From Chitinophagales bacterium (GTDB lineage Bacteria; Bacteroidota; Bacteroidia; Chitinophagales; UBA2359), in the NCBI GenBank assembly GCA_020636475.1, contig JACJXU010000009.1, positions 1-64,000 on the forward strand: DNA of 64,000 nt, given 5' to 3'. The notes beneath the pieces are model-generated. The model saw nothing but the letters and a program-made list of their open reading frames with translations. It made no database searches and had not been told where the DNA came from. A program made the position numbers and the translations under genes. Below, piece by piece: positions 26,566-36,191 of this stretch; within the stretch, counting starts at the first letter, position 1; each line of letters starts with the position of its first letter.

Positions 26566-29280
26566 ATGTCTGTAAAATACGTCTATACATTTGGCAATGG
26601 AAAAGCAGAGGGAAAAGCCGATATGCGTAATTTATTGGGTGGCAAAGGAGCAAATCTCGCCGAGATGAATCTGATAGGTCTTCCGGTACCTTCGGGTTTT
26701 ACCATCACCACCGAAGCCTGCACCATTTACAACAAATTAGGCAAAAATGAAATAATTGCCTTGCTCAAACCGGAGGTAGAAAAAGCCATTGCTTTTATCG
26801 AAAAAAATATGGGTTCCACCTTTGGCGACAAAACAAACCCTTTGCTTTTGTCCGTGCGTTCCGGTGCTCGTGCATCTATGCCCGGCATGATGGATACAGT
26901 ACTAAACTTGGGTTTAAATGACGATGCCGTAGAAGGCATAGCCCTAAAGTCTGGCAATGAACGCTTCGCTTGGGACTCCTACCGCCGTTTTATTCAAATG
27001 TACGGAAATGTAGTAATGGGTATGAAACCCGCCTCGAAGGAAGATATTGACCCTTTTGAGGCGATTTTAGAACATATTAAAAAAGCGAAAGGCATAGCCA
27101 ATGATACAGAACTTGGTATTGAAGATTTAAAAGAAATAGTTGTCCAATTCAAAAAAATAATAAAAAAAGTATGTAAGCAAGATTTTCCGGTCAATCCTTG
27201 GGAACAATTATGGGGCGCTATATGCGCTGTGTTTGATAGTTGGATGGGATCGCGGGCAATATACTACCGCTTACTCAACCAAATTCCCGAAGAATGGGGA
27301 ACTGCTGTGAATGTGCAGGCAATGGTTTTTGGAAATATGGGCAATAATTCCGCTACCGGAGTAGCCTTTACGCGCAACGCAGCAACCGGCGTAAATGAAT
27401 TTAATGGCGAATACTTAGTAAATGCACAAGGAGAAGATGTAGTTGCAGGTATTCGTACTCCTCAGCAAATTACCCGAAAAGGTTCGGTACATTGGGCAAT
27501 ACTTGCCGGCGTATCAGAATCACAGCGCGCCACGCAGTTCCCTTCGCTCGAAGAAGTAATGCCCGATATTTTTAAAGAACTGTATCACTACCAAGAAACA
27601 TTGGAAAAACATTACCGCGATATGCAGGATCTGGAGTTTACGATACAAAACGGAAAACTATGGATGCTGCAAACCCGTAACGGAAAACGCACTGCCGCCG
27701 CAATGGTGAAGATTGCTATGGACTTATTGAAAGCGGGAGAAATTGATGAAAAAACTGCACTATTGCGTTTAGAACCCAATAAATTAGACGAATTATTACA
27801 CCCTGTTTTTGACAAAACGGCTATTGCCCATGCACATGTATTGGCAAAAGGATTGCCTGCATCGCCGGGAGCAGCAAGTGGTCAAATTGTTTTTCATGCC
27901 GATGAAGCAGGAAACTATAAAAATTCTATTTTGGTCAGAATAGAAACCAGTCCCGAAGATCTCGAAGGAATGCATATTGCCCAAGGAATACTAACGGCAC
28001 GTGGCGGAATGACTTCGCATGCAGCAGTAGTAGCGCGCGGTATGGGAAAATGCTGTGTTTCGGGTGCGGGCGAAATTGTCATTAACTATAAAGACAAAAC
28101 CCTGAGCATTAAAAATAAAGTATTGAAAGAAGGCGACTGGATTTCATTGAATGGCAGCACGGGAGAAGTATATGAAGGCAAAATAGCAACCATAGCTCCT
28201 GAACTCAGCGGCGATTTTGGCACAGTAATGCAACTTGCCGATAAATATCGTTCGCTAAAAATACGCACCAATGCCGAAACCGAAGCCGATGCCCTACAAG
28301 CCCGTAAGTTTGGTGCCGAGGGCATAGGACTTTGTCGTACCGAACATATGTTTTTTGAAGGAGAGCGCATTATTGCTATGCGCGAAATGATTTTGGCAGA
28401 TGACGAAGCCGGCAGAAGAAAAGCCTTAGACAAGTTGTTGCCCGTTCAACGAAATGATTTTAAATCGGTGTTCGAAGCGATGGAAGGGCTTCCTGTAACG
28501 GTGAGGCTACTCGACCCGCCGCTACACGAGTTTGTGCCGCAAGAAGAAGCCAACCAATTGGAAATGGCAAAGGAAATGGGCATTTCGGTAGAAAAAATTC
28601 AGCAAAAAGTGGCAGACTTGCACGAGCTAAATCCTATGCTGGGACACAGAGGCTGCCGCTTGGGCAATACCTATCCCGAGATAACGGAAATGCAAGCCAG
28701 AGCCATTATTGAAGCAGTCTTAGACCTCAAGGAAGTAGGAAAAATCGTCCTTCCCGAAATAATGATTCCGCTTATAGGTACGCGCAAAGAACTGAAGGTG
28801 CAGGAAGACATAGTTCGTTCGGTAATACAAAAAGTTTTTGAAGAAAGAAATGATTCCATCAATTACTTACTGGGAACTATGATAGAAATTCCGCGCGCAG
28901 CACTTACCGCCGACGAAATAGCGGAAATAGCCGAATTTTTCTCTTTTGGCACCAACGACCTTACCCAAATGACTTTTGGTTACTCTCGCGATGATGCCGG
29001 AAAATTTTTGCCTGTTTATATCCAAAAAGGTATTCTAAAAAATGACCCTTTTCAAGTTTTAGACCAAGAAGGAGTAGGACAATTAGTTGAAATGGCTATC
29101 AAAAAAGGAAAAAGTACCAATCCAAATCTGAAGATTGGCATTTGTGGCGAGCATGGAGGCGAACCCTCATCAGTTACATTTTGTCACAGACTTGGTATGA
29201 ACTACGTTAGTTGTTCACCGTTTCGCGTACCTATTGCCCGTTTGGCAGCAGCACAAGCAAATGTGAGCTATCCTCGGTAA
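26566..29280 (+). CDS. ppdK: Pyruvate, phosphate dikinase
   Basis: Interconverts pyruvate + ATP + Pi with PEP + AMP + PPi. Domains: N-terminal ATP-grasp nucleotide-binding domain (YTFGNGKAEGKADMRNLLGG, KGANLAEMNLIGLPVPSGFT), central swivelling phosphohistidine domain with GGMTSHAAVVARGMG (His485), and C-terminal TIM-barrel PEP domain with FGTNDLTQMTFGYSRDD and GICGEHGGEPSSVTFCHRLG. ATG 26566 (MSVKYVYTFGNG) gives 904 aa, a normal length, and is placed correctly after the TACCTTTG promoter. No frameshift. With the glycogen and polyphosphate genes it points to PPi/ATP-flexible central metabolism. Confidence 0.96.
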   Translation: MSVKYVYTFGNGKAEGKADMRNLLGGKGANLAEMNLIGLPVPSGFTITTEACTIYNKLGKNEIIALLKPEVEKAIAFIEKNMGSTFGDKTNPLLLSVRSGARASMPGMMDTVLNLGLNDDAVEGIALKSGNERFAWDSYRRFIQMYGNVVMGMKPASKEDIDPFEAILEHIKKAKGIANDTELGIEDLKEIVVQFKKIIKKVCKQDFPVNPWEQLWGAICAVFDSWMGSRAIYYRLLNQIPEEWGTAVNVQAMVFGNMGNNSATGVAFTRNAATGVNEFNGEYLVNAQGEDVVAGIRTPQQITRKGSVHWAILAGVSESQRATQFPSLEEVMPDIFKELYHYQETLEKHYRDMQDLEFTIQNGKLWMLQTRNGKRTAAAMVKIAMDLLKAGEIDEKTALLRLEPNKLDELLHPVFDKTAIAHAHVLAKGLPASPGAASGQIVFHADEAGNYKNSILVRIETSPEDLEGMHIAQGILTARGGMTSHAAVVARGMGKCCVSGAGEIVINYKDKTLSIKNKVLKEGDWISLNGSTGEVYEGKIATIAPELSGDFGTVMQLADKYRSLKIRTNAETEADALQARKFGAEGIGLCRTEHMFFEGERIIAMREMILADDEAGRRKALDKLLPVQRNDFKSVFEAMEGLPVTVRLLDPPLHEFVPQEEANQLEMAKEMGISVEKIQQKVADLHELNPMLGHRGCRLGNTYPEITEMQARAIIEAVLDLKEVGKIVLPEIMIPLIGTRKELKVQEDIVRSVIQKVFEERNDSINYLLGTMIEIPRAALTADEIAEIAEFFSFGTNDLTQMTFGYSRDDAGKFLPVYIQKGILKNDPFQVLDQEGVGQLVEMAIKKGKSTNPNLKIGICGEHGGEPSSVTFCHRLGMNYVSCSPFRVPIARLAAAQANVSYPR

Positions 29281-29670
29281 GTTAGTTTATATTTTTCGGA
29301 CTAAAACGGCGCAGGGCGGTTTGGTTTTTTGTTGGCTTTTTGTTTTCGTGTAATATGGTGCTATTATTCGGTACACGAAGTTGCGTATTGGTTTAGGTAT
29401 TATTAAGGGTAAGTACTCCGCTGCAAGTTTGTGGACAAAACTATCCTTTGGGCTTCTTCATTTTCTTTGCTTGTCCAAAGAAAACGAAGCAAAAGAAACG
29501 ACACTTTTTTCAAGGTATTTTTGCCCTTATTGGGCAAAACCGCAGTTTGGGGGCTAAATTTTTTCCAGGGCTTCAAAAATTTTTAACGCCCCAAAACTGC
29601 TATACGGCGAAAAAAGATTTTTACCTTTTTTAATACGCAATAGCTATTCGATTTTGGTATAAATTGTTGG
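29281..29670. other. Intergenic region with degenerate low-complexity sequence
   Basis: About 390 bp downstream of ppdK. The segment 29395-29640 is T/A-rich, with TTTTCTTTGCTTGTCCAAAG followed by complementary-looking AAAGAAAACGAAGC, which could form imperfect hairpins. Spurious short frames are open on both strands but none resembles a protein. Probably a decayed repeat or transcription-end region; I cannot assign a function. Confidence 0.3.
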
Positions 29671-30327
29671 CTAAATGCCAATAACTTCTTTTTCGCATAT
29701 TTCGAGTACAATTTCCTTATCTTTTTGCGTATATTTTCCATCTTTGTCAATATCTCCAATAATCATATCTATCGCCTGTCCTTTTATGTGTTTGCTTGAG
29801 CCAGCTCCTTTTACTTCTTCATTCTTTTTTGGATGCCGATGCGCAGAACGAATTCCAAAACCATCTGCATTATATCCCTTTTCCTCCAACGAATGTTGAA
29901 GTTTTAAAACTGCTATTGGAAGATTTTCGTCGATTAGCCAATAGTAATCTTTTTCTTTTTTGAACAAACATTTTCTGTAAACCGAATCCCTACATACAAA
30001 ATCTTTAATCCGAAAATCTCCGACAAGTTTTTTGAAAAAGTCTTCTTGATGTATTAGCCTGTATTGACTGTTCTTCAAAATGTTTTTGTACTTGTCTTCA
30101 TTCGATTTTGTCCATTCTTTGTATGGATTATTCAGTTCGCTAAAACTCAAAGTAGGGTATGAGCGCAGTATTTTTTCAATTTCTTCCTGACTATTTACCC
30201 TTGTATTTTGGTGGGAAAAATCAAATGTAAGCTCCAAATATTTTTCCCTCATCGCCGGAATTAGCAAAACACCCAAAAATACCATCGCTCCTAAAAGGGT
30301 TAATATGGCGAGGGTGTGTTTATTCAT
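29671..30327 (-). CDS. Peptidase M15-like membrane-anchored protein, C-terminally short
   Basis: One N-terminal membrane anchor (LAILTLLGAMVFLGVLLIP), then a domain whose end resembles the D-Ala-D-Ala carboxypeptidase fold (peptidase M15/DUF882): FGIRSAHRHPKKNEEVKGAG followed by SSKHIKGQAIDMIIGDIDKD. The SxHxxGxAxD segment supplies two zinc ligands in the family. The protein stops at EKEVIGI, where family members normally continue to a final HxD metal-binding motif, so it lacks the third ligand. It is either truncated by an indel or substitution, or is a non-catalytic relative. 218 aa. It stands next to another small membrane protein gene. Confidence 0.55.
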   Translation of the reverse strand: MNKHTLAILTLLGAMVFLGVLLIPAMREKYLELTFDFSHQNTRVNSQEEIEKILRSYPTLSFSELNNPYKEWTKSNEDKYKNILKNSQYRLIHQEDFFKKLVGDFRIKDFVCRDSVYRKCLFKKEKDYYWLIDENLPIAVLKLQHSLEEKGYNADGFGIRSAHRHPKKNEEVKGAGSSKHIKGQAIDMIIGDIDKDGKYTQKDKEIVLEICEKEVIGI

Positions 30328-30444
30328 TTTTTAGTTGGGTGAAGAAAATGATGGTGAATGGATGTAAGATGGATATTTTAAGATAATATATAAAAAAATA
30401 TTGTTAATATTTAAAATTTGCTGTCCATTCGGTCTGGATTATAT

Positions 30445-30741
30445 TTAATCAGGCTTATTTGGTGTAAAATTAAAAATGTGTTCATAGCCGAGTTGTCCTA
30501 GTCCTACAGTCAGTTTTATTGTATCATTTATTTCAATTCTTTTCCACTCTTTAGTTGTTGGTCGAAATCGCTCTGTATGGTTGCCAATATCAAGTTTTAA
30601 ATATTTTTTCTTATGACGAAATTGCTCTGTTTTATCTATAACAAACACATTCAATGTTTTTTTACTTTCCTTTGCGGTTTCAAAATTGTAAAATGCAGTT
30701 CCGAAAAGAAAAAGTATAACTACACCAAAAAAATAACTCAA
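30445..30741 (-). CDS. Small single-span membrane protein, hypothetical
   Basis: 98 aa: an N-terminal membrane span (SYFFGVVILFLFGTAFYNF) followed by a charged, beta-rich soluble part of about 75 residues with no family I recognise. It sits 117 bp upstream of the M15-like gene on the same strand. Supported only by an uninterrupted frame, plausible composition and context. The flanking gap 30742-30971 is AT-rich with no feature seen. Confidence 0.45.
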   Translation of the reverse strand: MSYFFGVVILFLFGTAFYNFETAKESKKTLNVFVIDKTEQFRHKKKYLKLDIGNHTERFRPTTKEWKRIEINDTIKLTVGLGQLGYEHIFNFTPNKPD

Positions 30742-30971
30742 AATGGCACTTGCTCTTTTTTCTTCTTTACTTCTGAAATAAACAGGGTTTATTGCTATAA
30801 TTTTTTTTGTTAATTATTGATGTTGTAATATTTATAAATAATAAATCATATATTTAATAATAAATAAACTTTTTAAAATAATTAACTATTCATAATGGTT
30901 GCTATTTTTTTACAGCCTCCTAAAACCTCAAACTCTCCCCATTCCACAACCAAGCAAAACAAAATCCCTTC

Positions 30972-32099
30972 CTACCCAATACTCACCCCAATAAAATGTC
31001 CAATAGCATACGTAACGCCCGCCGCCAAAAGCCCGAACACCACTTGGCGCATACCCGAAAACCAAACACTTCTGCCCGTAAGTAGCGTAATCGCTGCACC
31101 AATGGCAAACAAACCTAAAGCACTGGCAACTAAACTCGCCATGATTGCCGTTTGCCCCGAAATCAACAAAAACGGTGCCACCGGAATAATAGCACCAATG
31201 GCAAATAGCAAAAACGAAGAATACGCCGCCTCCCAAGCCGAGCCGCCCAAATCGTCTGGATTAATGCCCAACTCTTCGCGTACCAAAGTGTCCAAAGCCG
31301 TGTCGGGACTATTCAGCACACGTTGCGCCATTGCTTCGGCTTCCGCTTCGCTCATGCCTTTGGCTTGATAAATCAAACTCAATTCGGCTTTTTCCTCTTC
31401 AGGATTGTTCTCCAACTCTTCTTTTTCCACTTCAATTTGTCGGATATTCAATTCCCGCGAGCTTTGAACCGACAGCCACTCGCCCAAGGCCATAGAAATA
31501 GCACCCGCCAGCAGTCCCGCAAAACCTGTAATAAGAATATTTTCGTTGCTCACCGCCGCTCCTGCAACGCCCATTACCAAGCTCATATTCGACACCAAAC
31601 CATCGTTTGCGCCCAATACGGCAGCGCGCAAGGCATTGCCATCAACGCTGTTGTGACGACCTTCAAATTTTGAATATTGGGTAGCATTGTCTTTGTTTAC
31701 GCCCATTTCCTGAATGGCATTAAGCACTTTTACGTGTGCGTAAGTTTCTACAGAATTGCCCAATCCGGCTTCCATACGCGCTTTGGCAACATTTTGCGCC
31801 AGCGTTTTTTCGGTATTCATCAACAAAGGCAGAATAAGCTGATTGCCAAATATTTGTGCTAATTTTCCTTTCGCTTTTGCTTGCCAAGTTGGTGGAGGCA
31901 TCTCCATTTTTTTATTGCCATTTTGGGCTATTTTATCCAAAAAATGCTGTGCGTGTCGCTGCTCGGTTTCGCTTAGTTTTTGAAAAATAGACGCTAATTG
32001 CTCGTCTTTTTCGTTGGCTGACATAAGATTGTACAAATAAGCGCAATCTACCTCTACCTGAAGGCTGTTTAGTTGCGATGTACTGGGTCTGTTGCTCAT
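30972..32099 (-). CDS. Ferritin-like/VIT1 fusion transporter (MbfA-type)
   Basis: N-terminal ferritin/rubrerythrin-like four-helix domain (about residues 1-140; EVDCAYLYNLM and KLSETEQRHAQHFLD give the helix Glu/His ligands) joined to a VIT1/CCC1 membrane domain with about five spans. The latter begins at AAVLGANDGLVSNMSLVMGV and includes AGLLAGAISMALGEWLSVQS, then a cytoplasmic metal-binding helical insert (EKEELENNPEEEKAELSLIY). Such MbfA proteins export iron or manganese and protect against peroxide. 375 aa, normal. It is divergent from the glycosyltransferase gene (76 bp apart). Confidence 0.88.
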   Translation of the reverse strand: MSNRPSTSQLNSLQVEVDCAYLYNLMSANEKDEQLASIFQKLSETEQRHAQHFLDKIAQNGNKKMEMPPPTWQAKAKGKLAQIFGNQLILPLLMNTEKTLAQNVAKARMEAGLGNSVETYAHVKVLNAIQEMGVNKDNATQYSKFEGRHNSVDGNALRAAVLGANDGLVSNMSLVMGVAGAAVSNENILITGFAGLLAGAISMALGEWLSVQSSRELNIRQIEVEKEELENNPEEEKAELSLIYQAKGMSEAEAEAMAQRVLNSPDTALDTLVREELGINPDDLGGSAWEAAYSSFLLFAIGAIIPVAPFLLISGQTAIMASLVASALGLFAIGAAITLLTGRSVWFSGMRQVVFGLLAAGVTYAIGHFIGVSIG

Positions 32100-32175
32100 A
32101 GAATGAAAAAATTTTTACTTGCGCCTTAAAGGTAGCATATTTGCCTAAAATTTCTAATAAATTTAGCAAGGCGAA

Positions 32176-33294
32176 ATGCCTAAAAAAATACATATAATCA
32201 GCTTCGATGTGCCATTTCCGCCAGATTATGGTGGGGTAGTAGATGTATTTTATAAAATAAAAGCCTTGTACGCTGCCGGGGTGCAAGTGTATTTACATTG
32301 TTTTCACCATGGGCGCGATTTTTATCAAGAAGAATTGCAAAAATATTGTACCCAAGTGTTTTTTTATCCGCGAAAACCGCTTTGGCAAGTGATAAATACG
32401 CAACTGCCGCTTATGGTGCAAGCCCGCCGCAGCAAGGAACTTTTGTATAATTTGGCGCAAGAGCCGGCTTTTGTACTGATGGAAGGATTGCACACTACTT
32501 TTTATTTGGAAAATGAAAAATTGGGCGAAATGCCGCAAGCGGTTCGTTTGCACAATATAGAGTGGGATTATTACCAAAAATTGGCACAAACAGAAACTGA
32601 TTTTATCAAAAAAAATTATCTGCGCTACGAAAGCAAACGTTTGCAGACTTACGAAAAACGTCTTGCTGCTACCGATTATTTATTCCCTCTTTCCGCTATC
32701 GACCAAGCGTATTACCAAGAGAAATTTCCCGATAAAAAAGTCATTTTTTTACCCGTTTTTCATAAATACAATCAAATTACCACAAAAATAGGTAGCGGCA
32801 ATTTTGTGTTGTATCACGGCAATTTGTCGGTGGCAGAAAATGAAGCAACGGCAGTTTTTTTGTCAGATGTATGGTCGGAAAAAGCAAGTTTGCCTTTGGT
32901 TATTGCCGGAAAAAATCCTTCAAAACGTTTGCAGCAGCTTTGTGCGGAAAAAAATATACGCTTAGTCGCAAATCCTACCGAAAACGAATTGGGCGAACTC
33001 CTCGCCAATGCACACGCACATATATTGTGGGCGAGTCAGCAGTCGGGTGTGAAGCTAAAACTGTTGCACGCACTTTTTGCCGGAAGGTTTGTGCTTGCCA
33101 ATTCGCTGATGCTGGCAGGAAGTCATTTGCAGGACATTTGCGTACAAGTGGAAACGAAAAATGAGATTATCCAAAAAATAAATGAATTAGCAACACAATC
33201 TTTTGATGAAACAATGCTCGCCCAAAGGGAAAAAGTATTAAACCAGCATTACAACAACCAAAAAAACATTGAAATACTTCGCAGTTTATTGTGA
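32176..33294 (+). CDS. Glycosyltransferase (GT-B, GT4-like)
   Basis: Cell-envelope sugar transferase of unknown acceptor. N-terminal HIISFDVPFPPDYGGVVDVF is the typical start of GT4 enzymes. RLHNIEWDYYQKLAQ (about residue 120), FVLYHGNLSVAENE (about 213) and the short C-terminal donor site ASQQSGVKLKLLHALFAGR (about 292) follow. The classic E-x7-E is replaced by Q-SG-K-L, as in many Bacteroidota members annotated only as glycosyltransferase. 372 aa. Convergent with the lipoprotein gene (16 bp). Confidence 0.78.
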   Translation: MPKKIHIISFDVPFPPDYGGVVDVFYKIKALYAAGVQVYLHCFHHGRDFYQEELQKYCTQVFFYPRKPLWQVINTQLPLMVQARRSKELLYNLAQEPAFVLMEGLHTTFYLENEKLGEMPQAVRLHNIEWDYYQKLAQTETDFIKKNYLRYESKRLQTYEKRLAATDYLFPLSAIDQAYYQEKFPDKKVIFLPVFHKYNQITTKIGSGNFVLYHGNLSVAENEATAVFLSDVWSEKASLPLVIAGKNPSKRLQQLCAEKNIRLVANPTENELGELLANAHAHILWASQQSGVKLKLLHALFAGRFVLANSLMLAGSHLQDICVQVETKNEIIQKINELATQSFDETMLAQREKVLNQHYNNQKNIEILRSLL

Positions 33295-33310
33295 AAGGAA
33301 GTCCATTTTT

Positions 33311-33868
33311 TTACTGAATTGTAATTGGAAAACTCACTTCAACATCTGTTTCGCCAGCGGCGTTGTCTATACTACCTTCGGCAACATTTGCAGCAGATTT
33401 GTTGGGTTTGTGGCGCAGTACAATCGTAAGCATTCCTGTACTGTTGTTTAGTGTTTGCGCGGTATTTTTCAAACCAATAGGGTGTCCTTCCGCATCTTCA
33501 TCATTGTACGTCACCGAAAGTTGTAAAGAAGCATCGGGCAAGAAAAAAAACTGATGGTCGGTAGCTTCTTCTTCAATTTCTGCTGTAATGTCAATAGCAG
33601 GCGAAACACTTTCGTTGCGGAGTTGAATACTTAGCTGGTAGGTGGTATTTGCCGATAGGCTCGCACCACTAAGCGTTGGTTCTTCGCCGCCCACGCCGTC
33701 ATTGTCGCTAAAGGAGGCGATGCTTTCATTGCCATTTTCATCGGTAAAAACTAAATCGACATTGGTGATGAGTTCTTCTTCGTTTATAGGGCTGGGGTCT
33801 TCATTTTTGCATGCCGATACGAAAAAAATGCTACTCAAAATAAGTAATCCTAAAAATTTGTTTTTCAT
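33311..33868 (-). CDS. Outer-membrane lipoprotein partner of the TonB receptor
   Basis: 185 aa with a type II signal peptide and lipobox (LGLLILSSIFFVSACKN, lipidated Cys20). The mature part is an acidic, all-beta domain (about residues 36-185), rich in Asp/Glu and conserved-looking TYQLSIQLRNES and FFFLPDASLQLSVTYND. I do not recognise a named family. It starts 3 bp after the TonB receptor stop, so it is surely co-transcribed and probably binds or presents the receptor ligand at the cell surface. Confidence 0.7.
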   Translation of the reverse strand: MKNKFLGLLILSSIFFVSACKNEDPSPINEEELITNVDLVFTDENGNESIASFSDNDGVGGEEPTLSGASLSANTTYQLSIQLRNESVSPAIDITAEIEEEATDHQFFFLPDASLQLSVTYNDEDAEGHPIGLKNTAQTLNNSTGMLTIVLRHKPNKSAANVAEGSIDNAAGETDVEVSFPITIQ

Positions 33869-33871
33869 TTT

Positions 33872-36172
33872 TTAAAAATTATAGTTTAAGGTAAATGAAA
33901 TATTGCGTCCCATACTGTCAGCGTAATAGCGCAAACGGTCGGTGTAAGAGCGATAGCTCGTGTTGAAGAGGTTATTTATTTCCAAAACGATGCCCAATAT
34001 ATTTTTTCCTAAAGCAATATGTGCATTTGCGGCAAGATTGTACAAGGTGTAAGCAGGTGGCGGCGGTAAATAATCGATATTGGCAGGAAATTGCTTTTGA
34101 CTTGCTGTATGACTTGTGGCAAAACTTATTTCCCAATCTTTCACATTTCCATTGTTTTGCCAACTATAAGTAAGGTCTATATTGCCTGAATTGGGCGGAA
34201 ATCCCCAAAGCCAAGAGTCGTTGCTGGTATCTTTGGCGCGCAAAAACGTAAATGCACTTTTAATTTTCCAGTGCTTGCCCAATAATAGTTGCGCATTAAA
34301 ATCGCTGCCCCAAAGTTGGGCATTGGTCTGTACATAATTAAACACCGGAAACGCGCCTCGAATGCTTAAAACGGGTTCGTCTTGTGGCAAGAGGTAAATA
34401 AAATCGCGAATATTTTGCCAGTGAAATTGTATGTCGGCGAAAAAAATGTCGGAATGCCACTCCCAAGTTTGCAATATTTTCAAGCCTTTTTCCAAGCGCA
34501 AAGCATCATTGCCTTGTTCGTAACTCGCCAGAGCGTGATGCAAGCCTTCGCTGTACAACTCGCTCACGTGCGGCGGGCGCAAAGCTGTATTGAGGTTTAG
34601 ATTGCACTGCAAGTGTTCACTTAGTTTGTAGGCTGCGCCAAAGCTGTAAATAATGCCTTCAAAATGACGCAAGGTATCTAAAAGTTCATTTTGGAGATTG
34701 TATTTTTTTACTTGGAGTTGCTGTGTTTGAAAACGCACCGCCATTTCCGCCAGAAAACGATTTTTCTCGTATTTTTCCCAAGCATATACGCCAATTTGAA
34801 GCTGATTGTACCAAGGAATTAAAGGGCGAATACCTGTGTCGCTATCGTTGCGATTTTGTTGGTAAATGGTTTCGGCACCTACGCTGCCACTCCAGTTTTT
34901 TGACAGCGAATGACTGTAATGTGCTTCAAAACTATGTGTAAAAAGCTGCATATTGAGGGCGGGAATAGTGTTGAAATTTCCGCGTCTTACATCAAATTCT
35001 TGGCGATGATTGTATTGCCACGCATATTGCAGTTGCAAAATATTTCCCTTTGGAAAAAGATACTTGTATTGCAGCGAAGTAATGTAGTGCGAACTTATTT
35101 GTTTTGGATTGTTGATGGCATACGAAAATGGTTTTACAATAAGCGGGCGGTCTGAGGCGAGGGCGTTGTAGAAGTCGGTAAGATTGCCGATGTGTGCTGC
35201 TTCCAAAATGCCAATTTGCTGTGTTACATTGCTCAATCGCAACAAAAAATGCTGATTTTTTGGGGTGAAATAGAGCAGAACTTGGTTGCTGATACTTTGA
35301 TGTCCGGTATTCGTTAAGTTGTAATTTGGTGCGTGGAGGTCGCCACTTTTATCAAAACTACTTTGCAATCGCCAAGCGAAATTGGATAAGTGTTTCCATT
35401 TTTGTCCTATGTTCAGGCGTGTGCTAAAACCTTTGCCATTGCTTTGAAAATTTGCCCCCACCGAACCTTTTAATTCATTCGATTCAGGTTTTGAAGGAGG
35501 CGAAATAATAATGACACCACCCAACACTCCGAAGCCATACTTTACCGTTTCGGCACCTCGTATTACCTCAATTTTTCCCGCAGCTTGGGCATCAATTTCC
35601 GGCGCGTGTTCGGCACCCCAGTCTTGTCCTTCTTGCTTCAAGCCCGAATTTACAATGACAATGCGCGTGCTGTGTAAGCCGTCAATCATGGGTTTGGCAA
35701 TATTGGCACCCGTTTGCAGACTACTGATACCTTCAAACTGCTCCAGCACATCCGACAAAGATTTTCCCAGCATTTGTTCTATGGCATTGCTGCTCAATTC
35801 GGCGCGGTGTTCGCCGTGTAATTCGTTGGGTTTGTTGGCGTGAATTTGAATGGTTTCCAAATGTTCGGTGTGATGTTCTAAAAAAAATACAATTGTAGAG
35901 TCGTTTTTCAGTACAAAAGATTTTTCGACCGTTTCGCAGCCGATGTGTGAGATGCGCAGGCTTATTTTTCCTTTGCAGAGATTTTGCAAGGAGAAAAAGC
36001 CCAGACTATCCGTTGCGATACCTTGTTGACTGCCCACAATTTGGATATTGGAAAAGCTTAAAGGAGAGCCGTCGTGCTCGTCTAAAACTTGCCCTTGTAG
36101 GTGGATATCACATTGGGAAAATACGTTTTGTTGTAGGAGAAGAGTTAGTACAAAAAAGAAATATTTTTTCAA
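33872..36172 (-). CDS. TonB-dependent outer-membrane receptor (metal uptake type)
   Basis: Active importer across the outer membrane. N-terminal signal peptide (KKYFFFVLTLLLQQNVFSQ), carboxypeptidase-regulatory-like domain (VLDEHDGSPLSFSNIQIVGS, about 30-110), plug domain (MLGKSLSDVLEQFEGISSLQ to GVIIISPP), then a barrel ending in an aromatic strand (NISFTLNYNF). A His-rich patch, FFLEHHTEHLETIQIHANK plus ELHGEHRAEL, precedes the plug and suggests a transition metal such as zinc (inference). I place the start at TTG 36172: the frame is open further, but that part overlaps the promoter. An ATG at about 36181 is out of frame by one base, so an A-run indel may hide the true ATG. Operon with the lipoprotein gene. 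Confidence 0.85.
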   Translation of the reverse strand: MKKYFFFVLTLLLQQNVFSQCDIHLQGQVLDEHDGSPLSFSNIQIVGSQQGIATDSLGFFSLQNLCKGKISLRISHIGCETVEKSFVLKNDSTIVFFLEHHTEHLETIQIHANKPNELHGEHRAELSSNAIEQMLGKSLSDVLEQFEGISSLQTGANIAKPMIDGLHSTRIVIVNSGLKQEGQDWGAEHAPEIDAQAAGKIEVIRGAETVKYGFGVLGGVIIISPPSKPESNELKGSVGANFQSNGKGFSTRLNIGQKWKHLSNFAWRLQSSFDKSGDLHAPNYNLTNTGHQSISNQVLLYFTPKNQHFLLRLSNVTQQIGILEAAHIGNLTDFYNALASDRPLIVKPFSYAINNPKQISSHYITSLQYKYLFPKGNILQLQYAWQYNHRQEFDVRRGNFNTIPALNMQLFTHSFEAHYSHSLSKNWSGSVGAETIYQQNRNDSDTGIRPLIPWYNQLQIGVYAWEKYEKNRFLAEMAVRFQTQQLQVKKYNLQNELLDTLRHFEGIIYSFGAAYKLSEHLQCNLNLNTALRPPHVSELYSEGLHHALASYEQGNDALRLEKGLKILQTWEWHSDIFFADIQFHWQNIRDFIYLLPQDEPVLSIRGAFPVFNYVQTNAQLWGSDFNAQLLLGKHWKIKSAFTFLRAKDTSNDSWLWGFPPNSGNIDLTYSWQNNGNVKDWEISFATSHTASQKQFPANIDYLPPPPAYTLYNLAANAHIALGKNILGIVLEINNLFNTSYRSYTDRLRYYADSMGRNISFTLNYNF

Positions 36173-36191
36173 AATACATATATTTGGAATG

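Noticed and set aside
29448..29633. Small plus-strand ORF after ppdK
   Set aside because: Low-complexity Phe/Lys-rich translation, no ribosome site or homology; part of a degenerate intergenic stretch.
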